The notes beneath the pieces are model-generated. The model saw only the letters and a list, made by a program, of their open reading frames with translations, ran no database searches and was not told the origin of the DNA. From Fistulifera solaris (taxonomy: Eukaryota; Bacillariophyta; Bacillariophyceae; Naviculales; Stauroneidaceae): a DNA stretch of 64,000 bases. Location: positions 436,501-500,500 of the forward strand of contig AP026127.1 in the NCBI GenBank assembly GCA_030295235.1. Direction: 5' to 3'. Shown one piece after another: positions 1 through 11,169 of the stretch (positions within the stretch are counted from its first letter, which is position 1; each line of letters starts with the position of its first letter). A program made the translations under genes and the position numbers.

Positions 1-927
1 AGTTTGTGCAATCGCACTCCTAAAAGATTTTATGGGTCCTCTTTTCCCATGATCTCCCAAGTACTGAGTACGGTTTCCCAGATTGACCTAATCACGTGGA
101 GCAGTGTTTTGACAAACGAGCAATTGATCCTCCCGCTAACTTCACCGGCGAGGCGAGTCGAGTATGACATTTGGGGCCGTACTTACTTGTCGAACAAAAT
201 CAACCCCTTTAATGTCGTTCCCCGAGCAGTGATCCTGACGTTCGGTCACTGCATACCAGCCCGATTTCATACAAATTTTCTGCAGGGCAGCGGAAACGTC
301 CGGGAGCTGGGAATGATCTATAGCAACCATGATCCACCCTCCAAGACACAACAAAAGGAGCTGCTGAAAGCAATCAAGAAGAATCAAAACCTGTATCAGC
401 TGGAACTCGGGTGCTTGGATACCCTTTATGCTTTCTGGAAAAAGCTGCTAAAGGTGATAGGGTCTCACACCAGTCTTCGCACGGTGATTTTCTGGGTTCA
501 CGGTCAAAATGTCCCAAGTCGATCCGATCTGCATCAGTTGGCAGCTTTAGTTTGGTTCATGAGCGAGCACATTCATTTGAACATTTTGTTCAAAACTGAT
601 GGTTGGAAAACAGCTCTCTATAACAAAGCAGAGACCATGGTCAAGCCAACACGTCTCCAAAACCGTGACCGGGTCTTGACTCGCGTACCCGACCATGACC
701 GCCCTGCAATGTTGGGAGCTGCTTTGACAATGTGGGCTCGTGGCAGTGTCACCGAAACAGGCGTTCTGTTGAACGAAAACGTGGATGTTCTCTGCTCTTT
801 GGTCGATCAGCCCCTGGCTCTCCCCTCCGACTCGGAGGCACCTCCTGCGCGGCTCAATTTGCGGGTAAATGATACGGAAGGGCGTGTTCCGAAACGACGA
901 AAACGCTCTCATAGCTCGAACCCCTGA
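1..927 (+). CDS. LRR-like diatom family protein, 5' truncated by window edge
   Basis: The frame is open from base 1, so the true start probably lies outside the window; the first in-frame ATG inside is at 49. About 305 residues are visible. I do not recognise a named domain. The middle part has leucine-rich, LRR-like spacing (for example LLKAIKKNQNLYQLEL), and the C-terminus is basic (PKRRKRSH), possibly a nuclear signal. It aligns along its length with the C-terminal half of the minus-strand gene at 37649-39201: both share an NANLRTLEL/NQNLYQLEL block and a final LL-x6-DVL-x4-VxQP block, so the two are paralogues of one family. No function is known to me. The 3' end is repeated in decayed form just downstream. 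Confidence 0.6.
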   Translation, partial: SLCNRTPKRFYGSSFPMISQVLSTVSQIDLITWSSVLTNEQLILPLTSPARRVEYDIWGRTYLSNKINPFNVVPRAVILTFGHCIPARFHTNFLQGSGNVRELGMIYSNHDPPSKTQQKELLKAIKKNQNLYQLELGCLDTLYAFWKKLLKVIGSHTSLRTVIFWVHGQNVPSRSDLHQLAALVWFMSEHIHLNILFKTDGWKTALYNKAETMVKPTRLQNRDRVLTRVPDHDRPAMLGAALTMWARGSVTETGVLLNENVDVLCSLVDQPLALPSDSEAPPARLNLRVNDTEGRVPKRRKRSHSSNP

Positions 928-1057
928 TTTCCCTCATCCATTTTTCGGTCTTACCGAAAGATAAACATTGATATTTAGTATGCATAATGAATGATAAACC
1001 TCTGTCTTTAGTGGAAGTACAGTAGCATACACCATCCTGCTGCAACGATTGTGCAAA

Positions 1058-1240
1058 ATCAAGCAACGTAGGCTCGTGGCAGCGCCGTTAAAATCGATAT
1101 TCTGTTAAGTGAAAATGTTCTATCCTCTTTGATCGATAAGCCGTCGGGCTTCCTCCTTTGGTGCACCTCCCGAACAACGTTTTCCGCACGAAACGACAAA
1201 AAAAGCTCTCGTATCTCGACCCCCAAATTACATTTATTTC
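1058..1240 (+). pseudogene. Decayed tandem copy of the 3' end of the upstream LRR-like gene
   Basis: This stretch realigns with about 725-925 of the preceding gene. Shared blocks include GGCTCGTGGCAG, TTCTGTT-AA-GAAAA, CTCTTTG-TCGAT and CGAAACGAC-AAAA-GCTCTC, in the same order and orientation. It has accumulated substitutions and indels and carries no long open frame in that orientation. It is best read as the remnant of a tandem duplication, leaving only the last ~180 bp recognisable. Confidence 0.6.
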
Positions 1241-1428
1241 CCCAGAACGCTAACTTGAAGTCGTATATAACAGTCAGAAGCGAGGAGAATGCAAGCGGAA
1301 GACGCAACAACTCATAGTGCCGAAGAAGCTGCTACTGTAGAAGCCCTTCGCTCGCAGATCGTTCCCCCCAAAAGCGTCGGCTCGTTTATAATACAGCACG
1401 TCGTCGACTTGAGCACGCCGTCAGAGTC

Positions 1429-2269
1429 TTACTCCTTCGGTCGAATGCAAATCCAAGGAAAACTTCGTACAATTTCGTAAATCATATCAATCGAACGCTC
1501 TTGACACGCCATTTGCAACGCAAAATGGTCCCTGCATCGAAACGGATTCGCATCGTGTTGCAGTAAAAGACGAACATACTCTCGGTAACCATTCCGAACA
1601 CTCGATTCGAGGGCTGTTACATTGTCTCGGGTAGAATCGATTTTCAAAGAGGGATGCTGCAACAAGAGTTGCAGAATTTGCAAACGTTTCGGTTCCAGTC
1701 GCCAACCATTGGGATTTTCTTGACAATTCAAATGCAACGCCGTATGGCCTGTGGCATTGGGGGCATTGACGTCCAGGTCGGGGCATTGCAGGAGTGTTTC
1801 GACCGCCGCGACGCGTTTGTGGACGACCGCAAACAACAACGGCGTAAGACCCAACAAATGTTCGCGGTGATTCACTTCGGCACCCTGTTGAATCAATAAA
1901 CGAATCAATGAAGGATGATTCCATGAAACCGCTTCAAAGAGCGGCGTTCGTCCATCCAGATCGGTCGCGTTCACGTCGGCCCGATGTTGCAACAACAGAT
2001 GGACCATGGGCAAGTTGCGATCCGTCACAGCATTCATCAATGGACAACCCATTTGGACATTGACTCCTAATTCAAAAAAAGACGCGCCATTTCAAACGTC
2101 CCGTCAGTGTCACAAAATCAAAGGGCGTTTGATGTTGCGCAAAGACGGGTAAATGCAGCAACTCGGGATAGTCCTTCGAGCAGCGACGGACCGTCGAGAC
2201 ATCGCTGTCGTACAAGGCACATGTAAATTGCTCTCGAATGGATGAAGGAATGATGTAGGGTTGTGGCAT
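1429..2269 (-). CDS. Ankyrin-repeat protein (one frameshift)
   Basis: Starting at the ATG at 2267-2269, the product is about 279 residues once a single-base shift in the A7 run at 2074-2080 is taken into account. Removing one base there joins the N-terminal frame (TPFDFVTLTGRLKWRVFF) to ELGVNVQMGCP and restores one complete ankyrin repeat; total length then becomes a multiple of three. At least five ankyrin repeats follow, with typical cores such as GRTPLFEAV, GLTPLLFAVV and GHTALHLN and LLLQH helices. Ankyrin repeats mediate protein-protein contacts; no catalytic or membrane segment is visible, so the partner and role are unknown. The single indel makes either a sequence error or a very young pseudogene possible. 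Confidence 0.7.
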
Positions 2270-2324
2270 TCTTTTGTTGTTGATAATATGTTATGTTGCT
2301 GATGAAAAAATCGTCTCATTATTA

Positions 2325-3545
2325 TTTGTTCTCCTCTAAAAGCTGCGCAGATCGTCTTGCTCTGATTTTACTATGGTACAATGTGTTGGTTTACGGCAAC
2401 CACGACTGCCTTAGAGTCACGAGTCAAATAATTTTTGACCCAGATTGCTACCGGGTACCTAATTGCCTTTCGTACTGCAAAGTTGTTAATCTGTTTGTGA
2501 CTTGTGCTCAACTTATCAATTCAATGTTGCAGCGTTCTTCTCATTTGTTGTTGTCTAAAAAGCTGTTCAGATCGTCTCGTTCAGATTTTACTATAGTACA
2601 AAGTGTTGGTTTACGGCGACCAAGACTGCCTTTCAGTAACGAGTCAAATTATTTTGACCAAGATTGCTACCGGGTACCATTAACTTTCGTACTGCAAAGT
2701 TGTTAATCTGCTTGTGACAACATATTTCTTTTTAAATTCGATGTTGCAGCGCTCTTCTCATTTGTTCTCGTCTAAAAAGATGCGCAGATCGTCTTGTTCA
2801 AATATTACTATGGTACAAAGTGTTGGTTTAGGGCAACCACGACTGCCTTTCATTAACGAGTCATATTATTTTAGACCAAATTGCTACCGGGTACCTATTT
2901 ACCTTTCGTACTTGTTTAAGTGACTTGAACACAATTTAGTTTTTTTTAAATTCAGTGTTGCAGCGCTCTTCTCATTTGTTGTCGTCTAAAAAGCTGCGCA
3001 GATCGTCTTGCTCTGATTTTACTATGGTACAATGTGTTGGTTTACGGCAACCACGACTGCCTTCCAGTCACGAGTCGAATCATTGTTGACCCAGATTGCT
3101 ACCGGGTACCTAATTGCCTTTCGTACTGCAAAGTTGTTAATCTGTTTGTGACTTGAAAATAACCTAATTTATAAAAATCCAATGTTGCAGCGCTCTTCTC
3201 ATTTGTTGTCGTCTAAAAAGCTGTGCAGATCGTCTAGCTCTGATTTTACTATAAAACAATGTGTTGGTTTACGGCGACCAAGACTGCCTTCCAGTCACTA
3301 GTCAAATTTTTATTGACCTAGATTGCTACCGGGTACCTATTTACCTTTCGTACTGCACAGTTGTTGATCTGTTTTGTGACTTGAACATAGCTTAATTTTC
3401 AATAAAAATTTAATGTTGCAGCGTTTTCTCATTTGTTGTCGTCTAAAAGCCGTGCAGATCGTGTTGCTCTGATTTTACTATAGTACAATGTGTTGGTTTA
3501 AGGTAACCACGACTGACTTTCGGACATGAGTCAAAACATTAACTT
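2325..3545 (+). repeat. Tandem array, six ~220-bp units, carrying the shared ACTAT/GTGTTG/GACTG core
   Basis: Six head-to-tail units have core starts near 2363, 2583, 2801, 3014, 3241 and 3471 (spacing 213-230 bp). Each unit has a TTCTCATTTGTTG-TCTAAAA block, GCAGATCGTCT, the core (TTTTACTAT, GTGTTGGTTTACGG, CACGACTG..CAGTCACGAG) and, except in the last unit, GATTGCTACCGGGTACC. The unit outside the core is specific to this array, while the core recurs elsewhere in the window. The last unit is the most diverged. Short open frames inside are by-products of the repeat. Confidence 0.9.
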
Positions 3546-3688
3546 TCTCCGACGGTACCAACTCTCTTTCATCCCCGTAAAATGCCAATCATTTGAAAGC
3601 AGCAAAAGATCCAAAAGCAAGCATAAACTTATGCATAATAATGGCTATTTATGATAGCTTCTTGCTGAATGAGAATCTCCGTCCCATC

Positions 3689-4032
3689 TATAAAACCGAG
3701 TTCCACACCGACTGAGTAGCACAGTTGGTTACTCTCCGGTTGACGAAACCGGAGGGGCGAGGTTCGATACGGTGGTTGGTCGATCTTGGCGCCAAGCGCC
3801 GTAGATGAGAGTCTTGAGACGATCGGTGGTCCCCGGTCGTGTCTGAATCAGATAGGAGCCCCTCTGTTCGCATGATTCCATGTTTGACCTGGCAGCGGTT
3901 CGGTGTTCGGTGGATTTCATCCATTGTCCATTGGGTCAGTTGTGTTTCTCTAACTTGTATTAGGGATTCGGTTCTCTTGTAGGGATAGGACGTAAGCATA
4001 GTAAATTCTAGCCGTTTTATAAACCGAGTTCC
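3689..4032 (+). mobile_element. Putative tRNA-derived SINE with target-site duplications
   Basis: A near-perfect Pol III A box (TAGCACAGTTGG, 3717-3728) is followed 44 bp later, the spacing found in tRNA genes, by a B box-like GGTTCGATAC (3761-3770). Between them CCGGT/ACCGG can form an anticodon-like stem. The acceptor and T stems do not pair, so this is not a functional tRNA gene. The ~313-bp body (3705-4017) is bracketed by TATAAAACCGAGTTCC (3689-3704) and TATAAACCGAGTTCC (4018-4032), a 15-16 bp direct repeat differing by one A, as expected for the target-site duplication of a retroposed element. The right copy follows TTTT. I infer a SINE; no second full copy is visible in the window. Confidence 0.6.
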
Positions 4033-4179
4033 CTGTACAGTATGTAGTATGTGTGATAAAGAGATTGTCGCAGAAGCACTCGAGAGTGACCAACAGATTT
4101 TTTCGAAACAAAAATTTTTCATTTCATTGCATCTCCTGCCATTCTCTCGAAAATAGAATCATAACCACTCTTTTATACA

Positions 4180-5185
4180 ATGAGCCGCCGCATTGGATGC
4201 ATTCAAATTGTGATGGGACCCGCCGGTTCCGGCAAAACAACGTACTGTCAAGCCATGCAACAACATATGCCTTCGGCCCGCATTGCCAATTTGGATCCGG
4301 CGGCCGAAGATGATTCGTTGCCGTACGAACCTTCCATGGATGTCCGCGAACTCATTTCCGTTCCGGAAGTCATGGAAGAATTACAATTAGGACCGAACGG
4401 GGCGTTGTTGTATTGTATGGAGTATTTGTTGGAGCATTTGGAAGATTGGTTTCGGGATGAATTGGATGCCTTGGAAGATGAAGAAGGTTACTTGATACTG
4501 GATTGTCCGGGACAAATTGAACTTTATACACATGTTCCGATTATGCGACAAATACTGGACAGGATGCAGCAATGGGGGTAAGTTATTTGTGTGTCGGTTA
4601 CAGTCGTGCGACTCGTTTCTCACACGTGTTGCTTCCAGTTACGGCCCCAGCATGGTGGCGGTCTTTTGTATCGACTCCGCGTTCTGTATTGATGCGAGTA
4701 AATTTCTGTCTGGTACCTTGTTGTCCTTGTCGGCCATGGTGGCGTTGGAATTGCCACACGTGACCATTTTAACGAAATGCGACCTCATGGACGAACGGGA
4801 AGTCGAACGCATCTTGGAATATGGCAGTGCTCAAGCCATTTGGGATCGGGAACAGGATCGACAAACCTTATTGCGGAGAACGAATTGGAATAATTATGAT
4901 TTAGATGTCGTCGAGCCGGAACCGAATCCAACGACCATCAGTCCGGAAGAGAAAGAACGTATACAATTGTTAGAAGACCGACGTTTGAGACGAGAACGTT
5001 TGACGCAATCCATTTCACAAGTACTGGATGATTGGCAAATGGTGAGTTTTGTTCCCCTCAATATCCGTGACGAGGAATCGTTGGATCATGTCTTTTCCTT
5101 GGTAAATCATGCGGTTCAATATGGTGAAGACTTGGAAGTCAAGGAACCGCCACATGATTTTGACGACGACGATGGTCCCATGTAG
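4180..5185 (+). CDS. GPN3: GPN-loop GTPase 3 (GPN3)
   Basis: Two exons (4180-4577 and 4639-5185) with a 61-bp GT-AG intron encode 314 residues. Visible motifs are a Walker A loop GPAGSGKTT (~residues 11-19), NLDPAAE, the family-defining GPN tripeptide in LGPNGALLYCMEY, the G3-like DCPGQIELYTH, and TKCDLMD as the guanine-specificity motif. The tail QYGEDLEVKEP matches the GPN3 rather than the GPN2 subfamily. GPN GTPases act in the cytoplasm in assembly and nuclear import of RNA polymerase II. Length is slightly above that of animal GPN3 and the acidic C-terminus is typical. The intron boundaries were chosen because they restore WGYGPSMVAVF without a shift. Confidence 0.93.
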
Positions 5186-5403
5186 CATCACGGCATTGCA
5201 TTTCGCCGCTTTTCTGTGGTTCGTCGCGACGCAGCTTGAATTCGGTTTGACATTACGCACAGAGGTCTTTTCAAGAGCAAATAATACTTTCATTGGACGG
5301 TAGAGAGAGGTCTCCTTTCGTCATGACGAATTGCGTGAACATAGTATTTTTAATATTATCACAGAATCCTACAAAAATTTGATTTACCGCATGGCATTTT
5401 TAT

Positions 5404-6591
5404 TTAGCATTGAGCCGGGGCAATCCCTATAGTTCCTCGTTTCCAATCAAACAAGATATCATGTCCCATCATGGCATTGATGCCCAATACGGCACCTTCG
5501 GGTTCATCCACATAAATACGATTCGACCAAATATTGGTTCCTCCTGCTTTGCGTTCCATGTAATGTTCGGGTGGAATGGTAATATTGACATGTCCCGGTT
5601 CGAATACTAACGTCAGGACGGGCAATCGCTTCCATTCTCGTTCCGTATACGATCCGGTGCGTTCCGTAAACTGCCGTCCCGTTTGTTCTTCCCAAGCTTC
5701 TTGAAAGGCATCGGCCAACGCTTGTGGTAAAAAGGTATCGGTCGTTCCCGAATCCAAAATCGTCCCTCGTCCGGTCGCAAAGGCTTGAATAAATTCATCG
5801 GTCGTTTCGTCACATGTCAAACAAAGGGTGCCGACCCAAATGGCTTGGACTATGACACTGTACATGCCTTTGGTCGTTTGACGATTCAAGGTGGCGTGTA
5901 GCATCGGTGTTTGGTGTTTCTCCAATAAAGCACCACTCAAGGCCATCCATCCACCCGTTGGGGTCAAACAGAGCGAAAAGGCGTCGGGAGATGTTTCCGC
6001 TTCATTCAATGACAGTATCCCGTGATCACGCAAGGTAGACAAAAGGAAAATTCGGAATATTCCAGACCCAAAATCCCATCGGCGAGTTGTTTCGTAAACA
6101 ATCCGGTCAATTTGGTTTGACAGCCAAAGGTAAAGGCGACGGTCGAATACGGCAACGATGCTTCGTAATCGTCCTCGTCGTGTCCTACAGACAAGGTCAC
6201 CAGATCCGTGACTTCATACGCCGACCATCGGGATCCTTCCGTATAATGTTGTTGCAGAAGACATTGCGACTGTTCTCGAACACTGACGGGAAACTGACAC
6301 GTTGTTGTATTATTATCAGAAAATCCGTGCACCTTCAAGGTGACCGACGACGTTGAGGATTGCAAGGGATCGTAATACCGAGCACTTTGGTGTTGCCCAC
6401 AATGAGGACAGGGTTCACAGACCCACGCCGACAATCGCGATCCCGTATCGAGAATGAGCGTTTGTAAGACCGGTGGTTGTCCGACCCACAATTGAATGTG
6501 ATGCGTCCCCGTGTGCGCCGATAGTGGCCATCGCACGGTCGCGTTGCGGACGGCGTCGGCGACCCGAAAAAAGAAGCAGGAGACGGATCAT
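5404..6591 (-). CDS. Pepsin-like (A1) aspartic protease, two compensating frameshifts
   Basis: The product is 395 residues from the ATG at 6589-6591, after single-base shifts in the A6 run at 6567-6572 (one base too many) and the A4 run at 6041-6044 (one too few). The net length is a multiple of three. Both catalytic aspartates are present: ILDTGSRLSAW near residue 47 and TILDSGTTDTFLP in the C-terminal lobe. The N-terminus MIRLLLLF looks like the start of a secretory signal peptide. Cysteines in CEPCPHC form the usual nepenthesin-like loop. A1 proteases of this kind work in vacuole-like compartments or outside the cell; the substrate is unknown. The C-terminus ends shortly after the last conserved strand, without a clear membrane anchor. 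Confidence 0.8.
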
Positions 6592-7515
6592 AATATTGGT
6601 AGCATGCTTGTAAATCGTCGTACTTGGTAATTGTATGAGTCTCCTTTTATTCCTCAAAGTCATCAGCATCGAACGATATCGCGTCGCACTCTCTTTTCAC
6701 GCGTTCTTGACAAAAGGGGGAGTTTTGCAAGTAAGCAGAAAAGTACCGGTACGATGACGGAAACTATGTTTGCGGAACAATATTCGCCAGGAACCCGGAA
6801 AGCATTACTACGTACTGCGTTTTAGCGAATAATCACAATGCCGACATAGGGAACGATAGAGGTGTACAATAGCAAAGCATGACCAAAGTTTGAATGAACC
6901 GGTCTTCATTCTTCTTCATTCCATTCCGGGAAAATTTCGGCTGAAAAGTCATCTTTCTTCGTGACTGAATTGCAGTCGTGGAAAATCAGAGCAACACTTT
7001 GGGTCTATAGTGTATCCGAAGACAATGATTCACATAGACTCCAGACGTAGAAAAAGGTGGTTCGCGTTGCCAGCGCCATGGTAGGTAATGATATCGATGG
7101 AAAGACAAATGGAACCTCTAGAGAGCAAGCCGAACGAACGGAGAGTGCCGCTCCAAAATTGGATTCGTGACTGCAACCCACTCGTGGAAAAAGTAATCTA
7201 CAGTTTGGGATTATAGTGAAATTGGACAAGGACGATTCCAAGGATTTTGACCTAAAGAATCGACGCTTGCATATATTATAACCAAGCTGCTAGGATAATT
7301 TTATCTTAATGAATGAGATATGAATAACTTATGAGTCGGTAAGTTGCGATTAGATGTAAGAACCCCATCGACCCGGGACAGAGGTCGACAACGTCTCATA
7401 CTTCTCCTTGTCATGACAAAACGGTACCTCCCTTTTTCGGATTTGTTGTTCGTCCTCAAGCATGAGCGACAAGCTCATCAATAGGAGGAAATAAATTGAA
7501 AGAAGCAGGATAAAA
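6592..7515. other. Intergenic spacer with one solitary core repeat
   Basis: This lies between the start of the aspartic protease and the end of the Nit1-type gene. I see no convincing coding frame. The only structured element is the minus-strand core repeat listed at 6961-7015. Confidence 0.6.
6961..7015 (-). repeat. Solitary copy of the ACTAT/GTGTTG/GACTG core repeat
   Basis: On the minus strand it reads ACTATAGACCC, AAGTGTTG, then CACGACTG CAATT CAGTCAC, the same order and spacing as in the tandem arrays. The inverted repeat GACTG/CAGTC can form a short hairpin. Confidence 0.65.
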
Positions 7516-8676
7516 TCATGTCCAGTGGGCATTCTTCCGATGCACGGAAATGGGCATGCGTTCTCGCACCGATTGGATGTTTGAGAGGTCGATATCGCAT
7601 GTTACAATGCTCGGTGGTTCGACGACAGGTCGATCCACGCCTCCCGCGTCCACCACGACTTCTCCCCAGGGATTGACAACGAGAGAATGTCCATAACTAC
7701 ATCGTTTCGGATTGTGCTGTCCATATTGCGCCGCCGCAATAACATAGCATTGCTGTTCGATGGCGCGGGCTGTCAGAGACGAAAAGTGAGACTGCGTTTT
7801 GACAGAGTCGAAACTCGTTTCCGTTCGTACCTCGCAACAAGATATGCCAGTGCGCACTACCCGTGGGCACCGTAAAGGCCGAGGGCACCAACAACACTTC
7901 GGCACCACGTTCGACCAATTCTATATACAGTTCCGGAAATCGTACATCGTAACACGTGGACAGTCCCAAGCGGCCTGTATGTGAAAGGGAAGGATGATGA
8001 GATGGATCGATCGTATACTTGCTGTTGATTCTAAGACGCACGCACCAATGGGAGAATCGCACACGACGAGTTCGTGACCCGGAAGGGTCGTTTTGCTTTC
8101 GCGCAAATCGACTTTACCGGGTATGTGGACATCAAAGAGATGGATTTTGTTATAGTGACATCGTACTTCTCCTTGATGATTCAAAATGAGGTGCGTATTG
8201 TAGACTTTGGTTTCCGAGCGGACGTGCATGCCTCCGGCCGAAATCCACAATTGACTGTGACGAGCAATTAATTGAAGGCCATCGAGCAAAGAAATTGGGT
8301 GATTGTCGATAGTTTGGAGTGTATCACGGTTGATTTCTCTGCCCTCGACGACTGACACGAGTGCTTGCGACACGGCTGGGTCATTTGTCGCAATCTTTTC
8401 GTCGATCAGCGGCTCGGCATTCTTCAGCGTCTCTTCGGAAGATTCCCCCATGTATCCGAAACATTCGGGTAAAAACAGCATGACACAATTCTGTTGTCGC
8501 GCCTGATGAGCACATTGGGCAATCTTCAGCAAATTGTCGACTTTGGAAGATGTCGAACACAATTGGGCTACGGCAATGGTGTTCGACATGGTCGACAAGG
8601 ATCGTGCTCTGCCGAGGCCCGTCGAGACCGAAACAACAACTTGGAGAGTCGTCCTTAACTTGGAAAAGTTGTGCAT
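7516..8676 (-). CDS. NIT1: Nit1-type carbon-nitrogen hydrolase (deaminated-glutathione amidase)
   Basis: Three exons (8676-8046, 7974-7831, 7769-7516) and two GT-AG introns of 71 and 61 bp give 342 residues in frame throughout. The nitrilase-superfamily triad is visible: Glu in [10 protein letters not shown], Lys in YNKIHLFDV and Cys in [11 protein letters not shown]. The Nit1-type blocks [22 protein letters not shown] and [12 protein letters not shown] follow. Family knowledge: Nit1 hydrolyses deaminated glutathione, a metabolite-repair step. A ~29-residue N-terminal extension precedes a second in-frame Met ([10 protein letters not shown]). It has Arg and Ser but no acidic residue, so alternative starts could give mitochondrial and cytosolic forms, as in animals; that is inference. 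It is transcribed away from the gene at 8934. Confidence 0.92.
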
Positions 8677-8933
8677 GAATAGTTAGAGAATGCGCTATTG
8701 TTCGTTTGTGATCATTCTTTTAGCTGGTTCTAATAAAAAGGCACGAGGTGCAGTTTTCGATGACAATGGGTTGATATTGCACTACCAACGGCTATTCAAC
8801 ACGATTTGTCGATAACAGCAGATAATCCGTTGACATTTCAAAGTAGTACAGAGAAACATAAATCAACACTTTGTGCGAGTGTCCATCACAGCGCCGGTAC
8901 GTCTTCAGCCTCGGTGTCATTTTTTCGCTCGCG

Positions 8934-11169
8934 ATGAACAACGACACAAAAATTATCGAACAGAAACGATGCTTCTCTTGTGATTCTATCATGAGTTCTA
9001 TGCAGTTTCCCCCCGAAGACTTGACACAAGATCGCCTCGAGCAATGGTGGGCATTGCCGATGGACCGACAGCGGTTTGTGTGGGCCTTGCAAACCGAGAC
9101 GCGCGTGCGAGCCCACAAAGTGAAGCAACGTGACATTACGCACACCTTGCAATCCAATCTACTGTTCGACATTTATTTGCCGCCGGATGCACAGTTGAAG
9201 AATTCTGGATGCTCGAATTCCGAAACGTCACATTTCGTTATATTCTCAAAAAGTCAATGCGACGGTCTTTGGAAATCTACAACAAGCCAGAACACCCGAT
9301 GCTACCTTGGCGACGACCGTTGGTTCGCTCGATTTGACACCATCGTTCGAGCCAGAGGCTTCCGCGCCACTGGTCCCTCCGAACCTGTTGTTCTTTGAGC
9401 TGCTGTTAGAAGCGTACTGCGGATATTCTATGACCGGATTGTTTCATTCACTCGATCCGGATCGGCCCCGCGCTGCCATGATGGGAGGAGCTGTGGTGGC
9501 GGTGTTTCGATCGTGGAGCCACGTGCAAGACCTGCCGGAATGGGAACAGCTCGACTAGTTCTTCCAGGCATCGCACGATGGTTCCTACGAAACGATTCTG
9601 ACACAATTGAATAAACAATTGCAAAACTACTTTTACGACAAGAAGAAAGACAATTCACCGTTTCGAACGGGCGATGTGGATATCTTTTTACAACCCTTTC
9701 CGTTGACCCGATCCTTGGTGTCGCATTTGGTGCAACTGGGTTTCAAGGATTCAGTGCTGCAACATATTTCCGATTTCGCGGAGGCTTTGCGTTCGGTGAT
9801 CTCGAACGCATGGCGACGAAATTGTGTGCCGATCGAATTGTACCGGCCTTTGAGGACATTGGACCGCTCATTTATTCGGTGACCCAAAGAGGTTTGTCGT
9901 TTGCCTTGTCGTACGACTTCGAAAATTGCTCGCATTCGTATTCCTACCTAGAGCAAGCCAAATGGCCCCGCAATACGCAACTCATTATGCTTCACGAACG
10001 GGCAGATCTGCTCGGGGCGCTGTTGGATTTTGATATCAGTGTCGCGGCATTCGCGTACGATGGTGTGCAGGTGCGGGGTGCTCCGCGTGCGGTCTTGTCG
10101 CTTCTCACCCATGCGTTGGTCGTCACGCCCTTTGTCCTCGCCGAGAAACGCAACCGGCAGCGGATTGTTAAGGTACGGCTTTGTGGTGACAAGCTTGATT
10201 GTACGTTTTACTGCTTCTCACAATTTCCGCTGGTAGTACTGCAAAAGAGGATTTCGTTCTTATATGCTGGACCCCTACTGTAGCCATGACAAGCAATGTC
10301 CTCATGAAGCTATTCAAAGTGCGGTCAAAGAGGGAGCTCCGGTAAACCCCAGTGAAGAATATCCTGGGTTAGAGATGGAATGGAAAAGCCGGTATTTGGA
10401 TCGCGATAACACACGGGAAGATCCTGTCAATTACTACGATCGGAGAACCAGTGTTTGTGAATGCTTGTACAGCAAAGACACGAAAGACATTGAAACGGGC
10501 GAATACGAATGGGACAAAATGTTCAAGTACACCTTTGGAGTAGTGGCCAAAACGGAGGAACATTTGTTTGACTTTCTCACAAAGAAGAACCAGTGGACGC
10601 CGGAGCACCAAAGATTCGTCCGATCGATTCATCCAATGGCTCGCAAGATTTGTCGACATTGCCGAGAAGCCTATACGGATTATATTGTGCTCGGGCGTGG
10701 TCCCTCCGATTTCGCCGACTCGATCGATGAATTACTACACGGAGAAATGAGTTTTCGGCGCGCTGGCTTTTATTCAGGTGGTGCCTTTGATAGTACCCGA
10801 GTGCGGGATGATGCTCGCAGCACAAATGAGTACCTTTCGCTGTTAAGGGCTCAGGAAATTGCCGAAGAGACCAAGTATCTGATTCGTCACGGATCGAACG
10901 GAAATTATAAACCACGTTTTGCCTATGGGGACGATCTAGAGACTCTCCTGGAAAAAGCTGCTTCAATAAGTTTCGCGGAACCTAATCGACGGCCGCTGGG
11001 TTTGAACCCCGAACGTTTCATGGCGGATTGCGAAAAATGTCAAAAGGAAATGCCCGGACGAGAGTACGGAACCAAGCTCTGCGTAGACTGTGAAAGTCGA
11101 ATGCGATCGACCGAGGACCGTAAACCTTCGGGTCACAAGCGGCCCCGTACGGAGCAAGATGTTTCTTGA
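8934..11169 (+). CDS. Uncharacterised protein with GDVDIF motif, one in-frame stop and three frameshifts
   Basis: I recognise no named family. Continuous similarity-like sequence runs from the ATG at 8934 (or 8991) to 11169, about 725 residues, with one clear intron (10173-10236, GT..TAG). After splicing, IVK joins YCKRGFRSYMLDPYC in frame. Single-base shifts are needed near 9194 (G), 9336 (T run) and 9772 (GG), and a TAG sits in frame at 9556-9558 with good protein on both sides. FRTGDVDIFL resembles the metal-binding DxD of nucleotidyltransferase folds; this is suggestive only. A later DISVAAFAYDG-V-APRA block follows. The C-terminal half has Cys/His pairs (CRHC, CEKC, CVDC) that could bind zinc. 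The shifts look like consensus errors; the stop may make this a pseudogene. Confidence 0.5.

Noticed and set aside
2325-3545. CRISPR array
   Set aside because: Units are ~220 bp and repeat throughout, not short direct repeats with unique spacers, and the genome is eukaryotic.
3708-3790. Functional tRNA gene
   Set aside because: A and B boxes and an anticodon-like stem are present, but the acceptor and T stems do not pair and the base before the would-be anticodon is not T. A tRNA-derived SINE fits better.
3688-4122. 144-residue minus-strand open frame
   Set aside because: It spans the SINE-like element and both its target duplications; the composition is not protein-like and the repeat structure explains the open frame.
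9556-9558. Selenocysteine or programmed readthrough at the internal stop
   Set aside because: The stop is TAG rather than TGA, and no readthrough context is visible; a mutation or base error is simpler.
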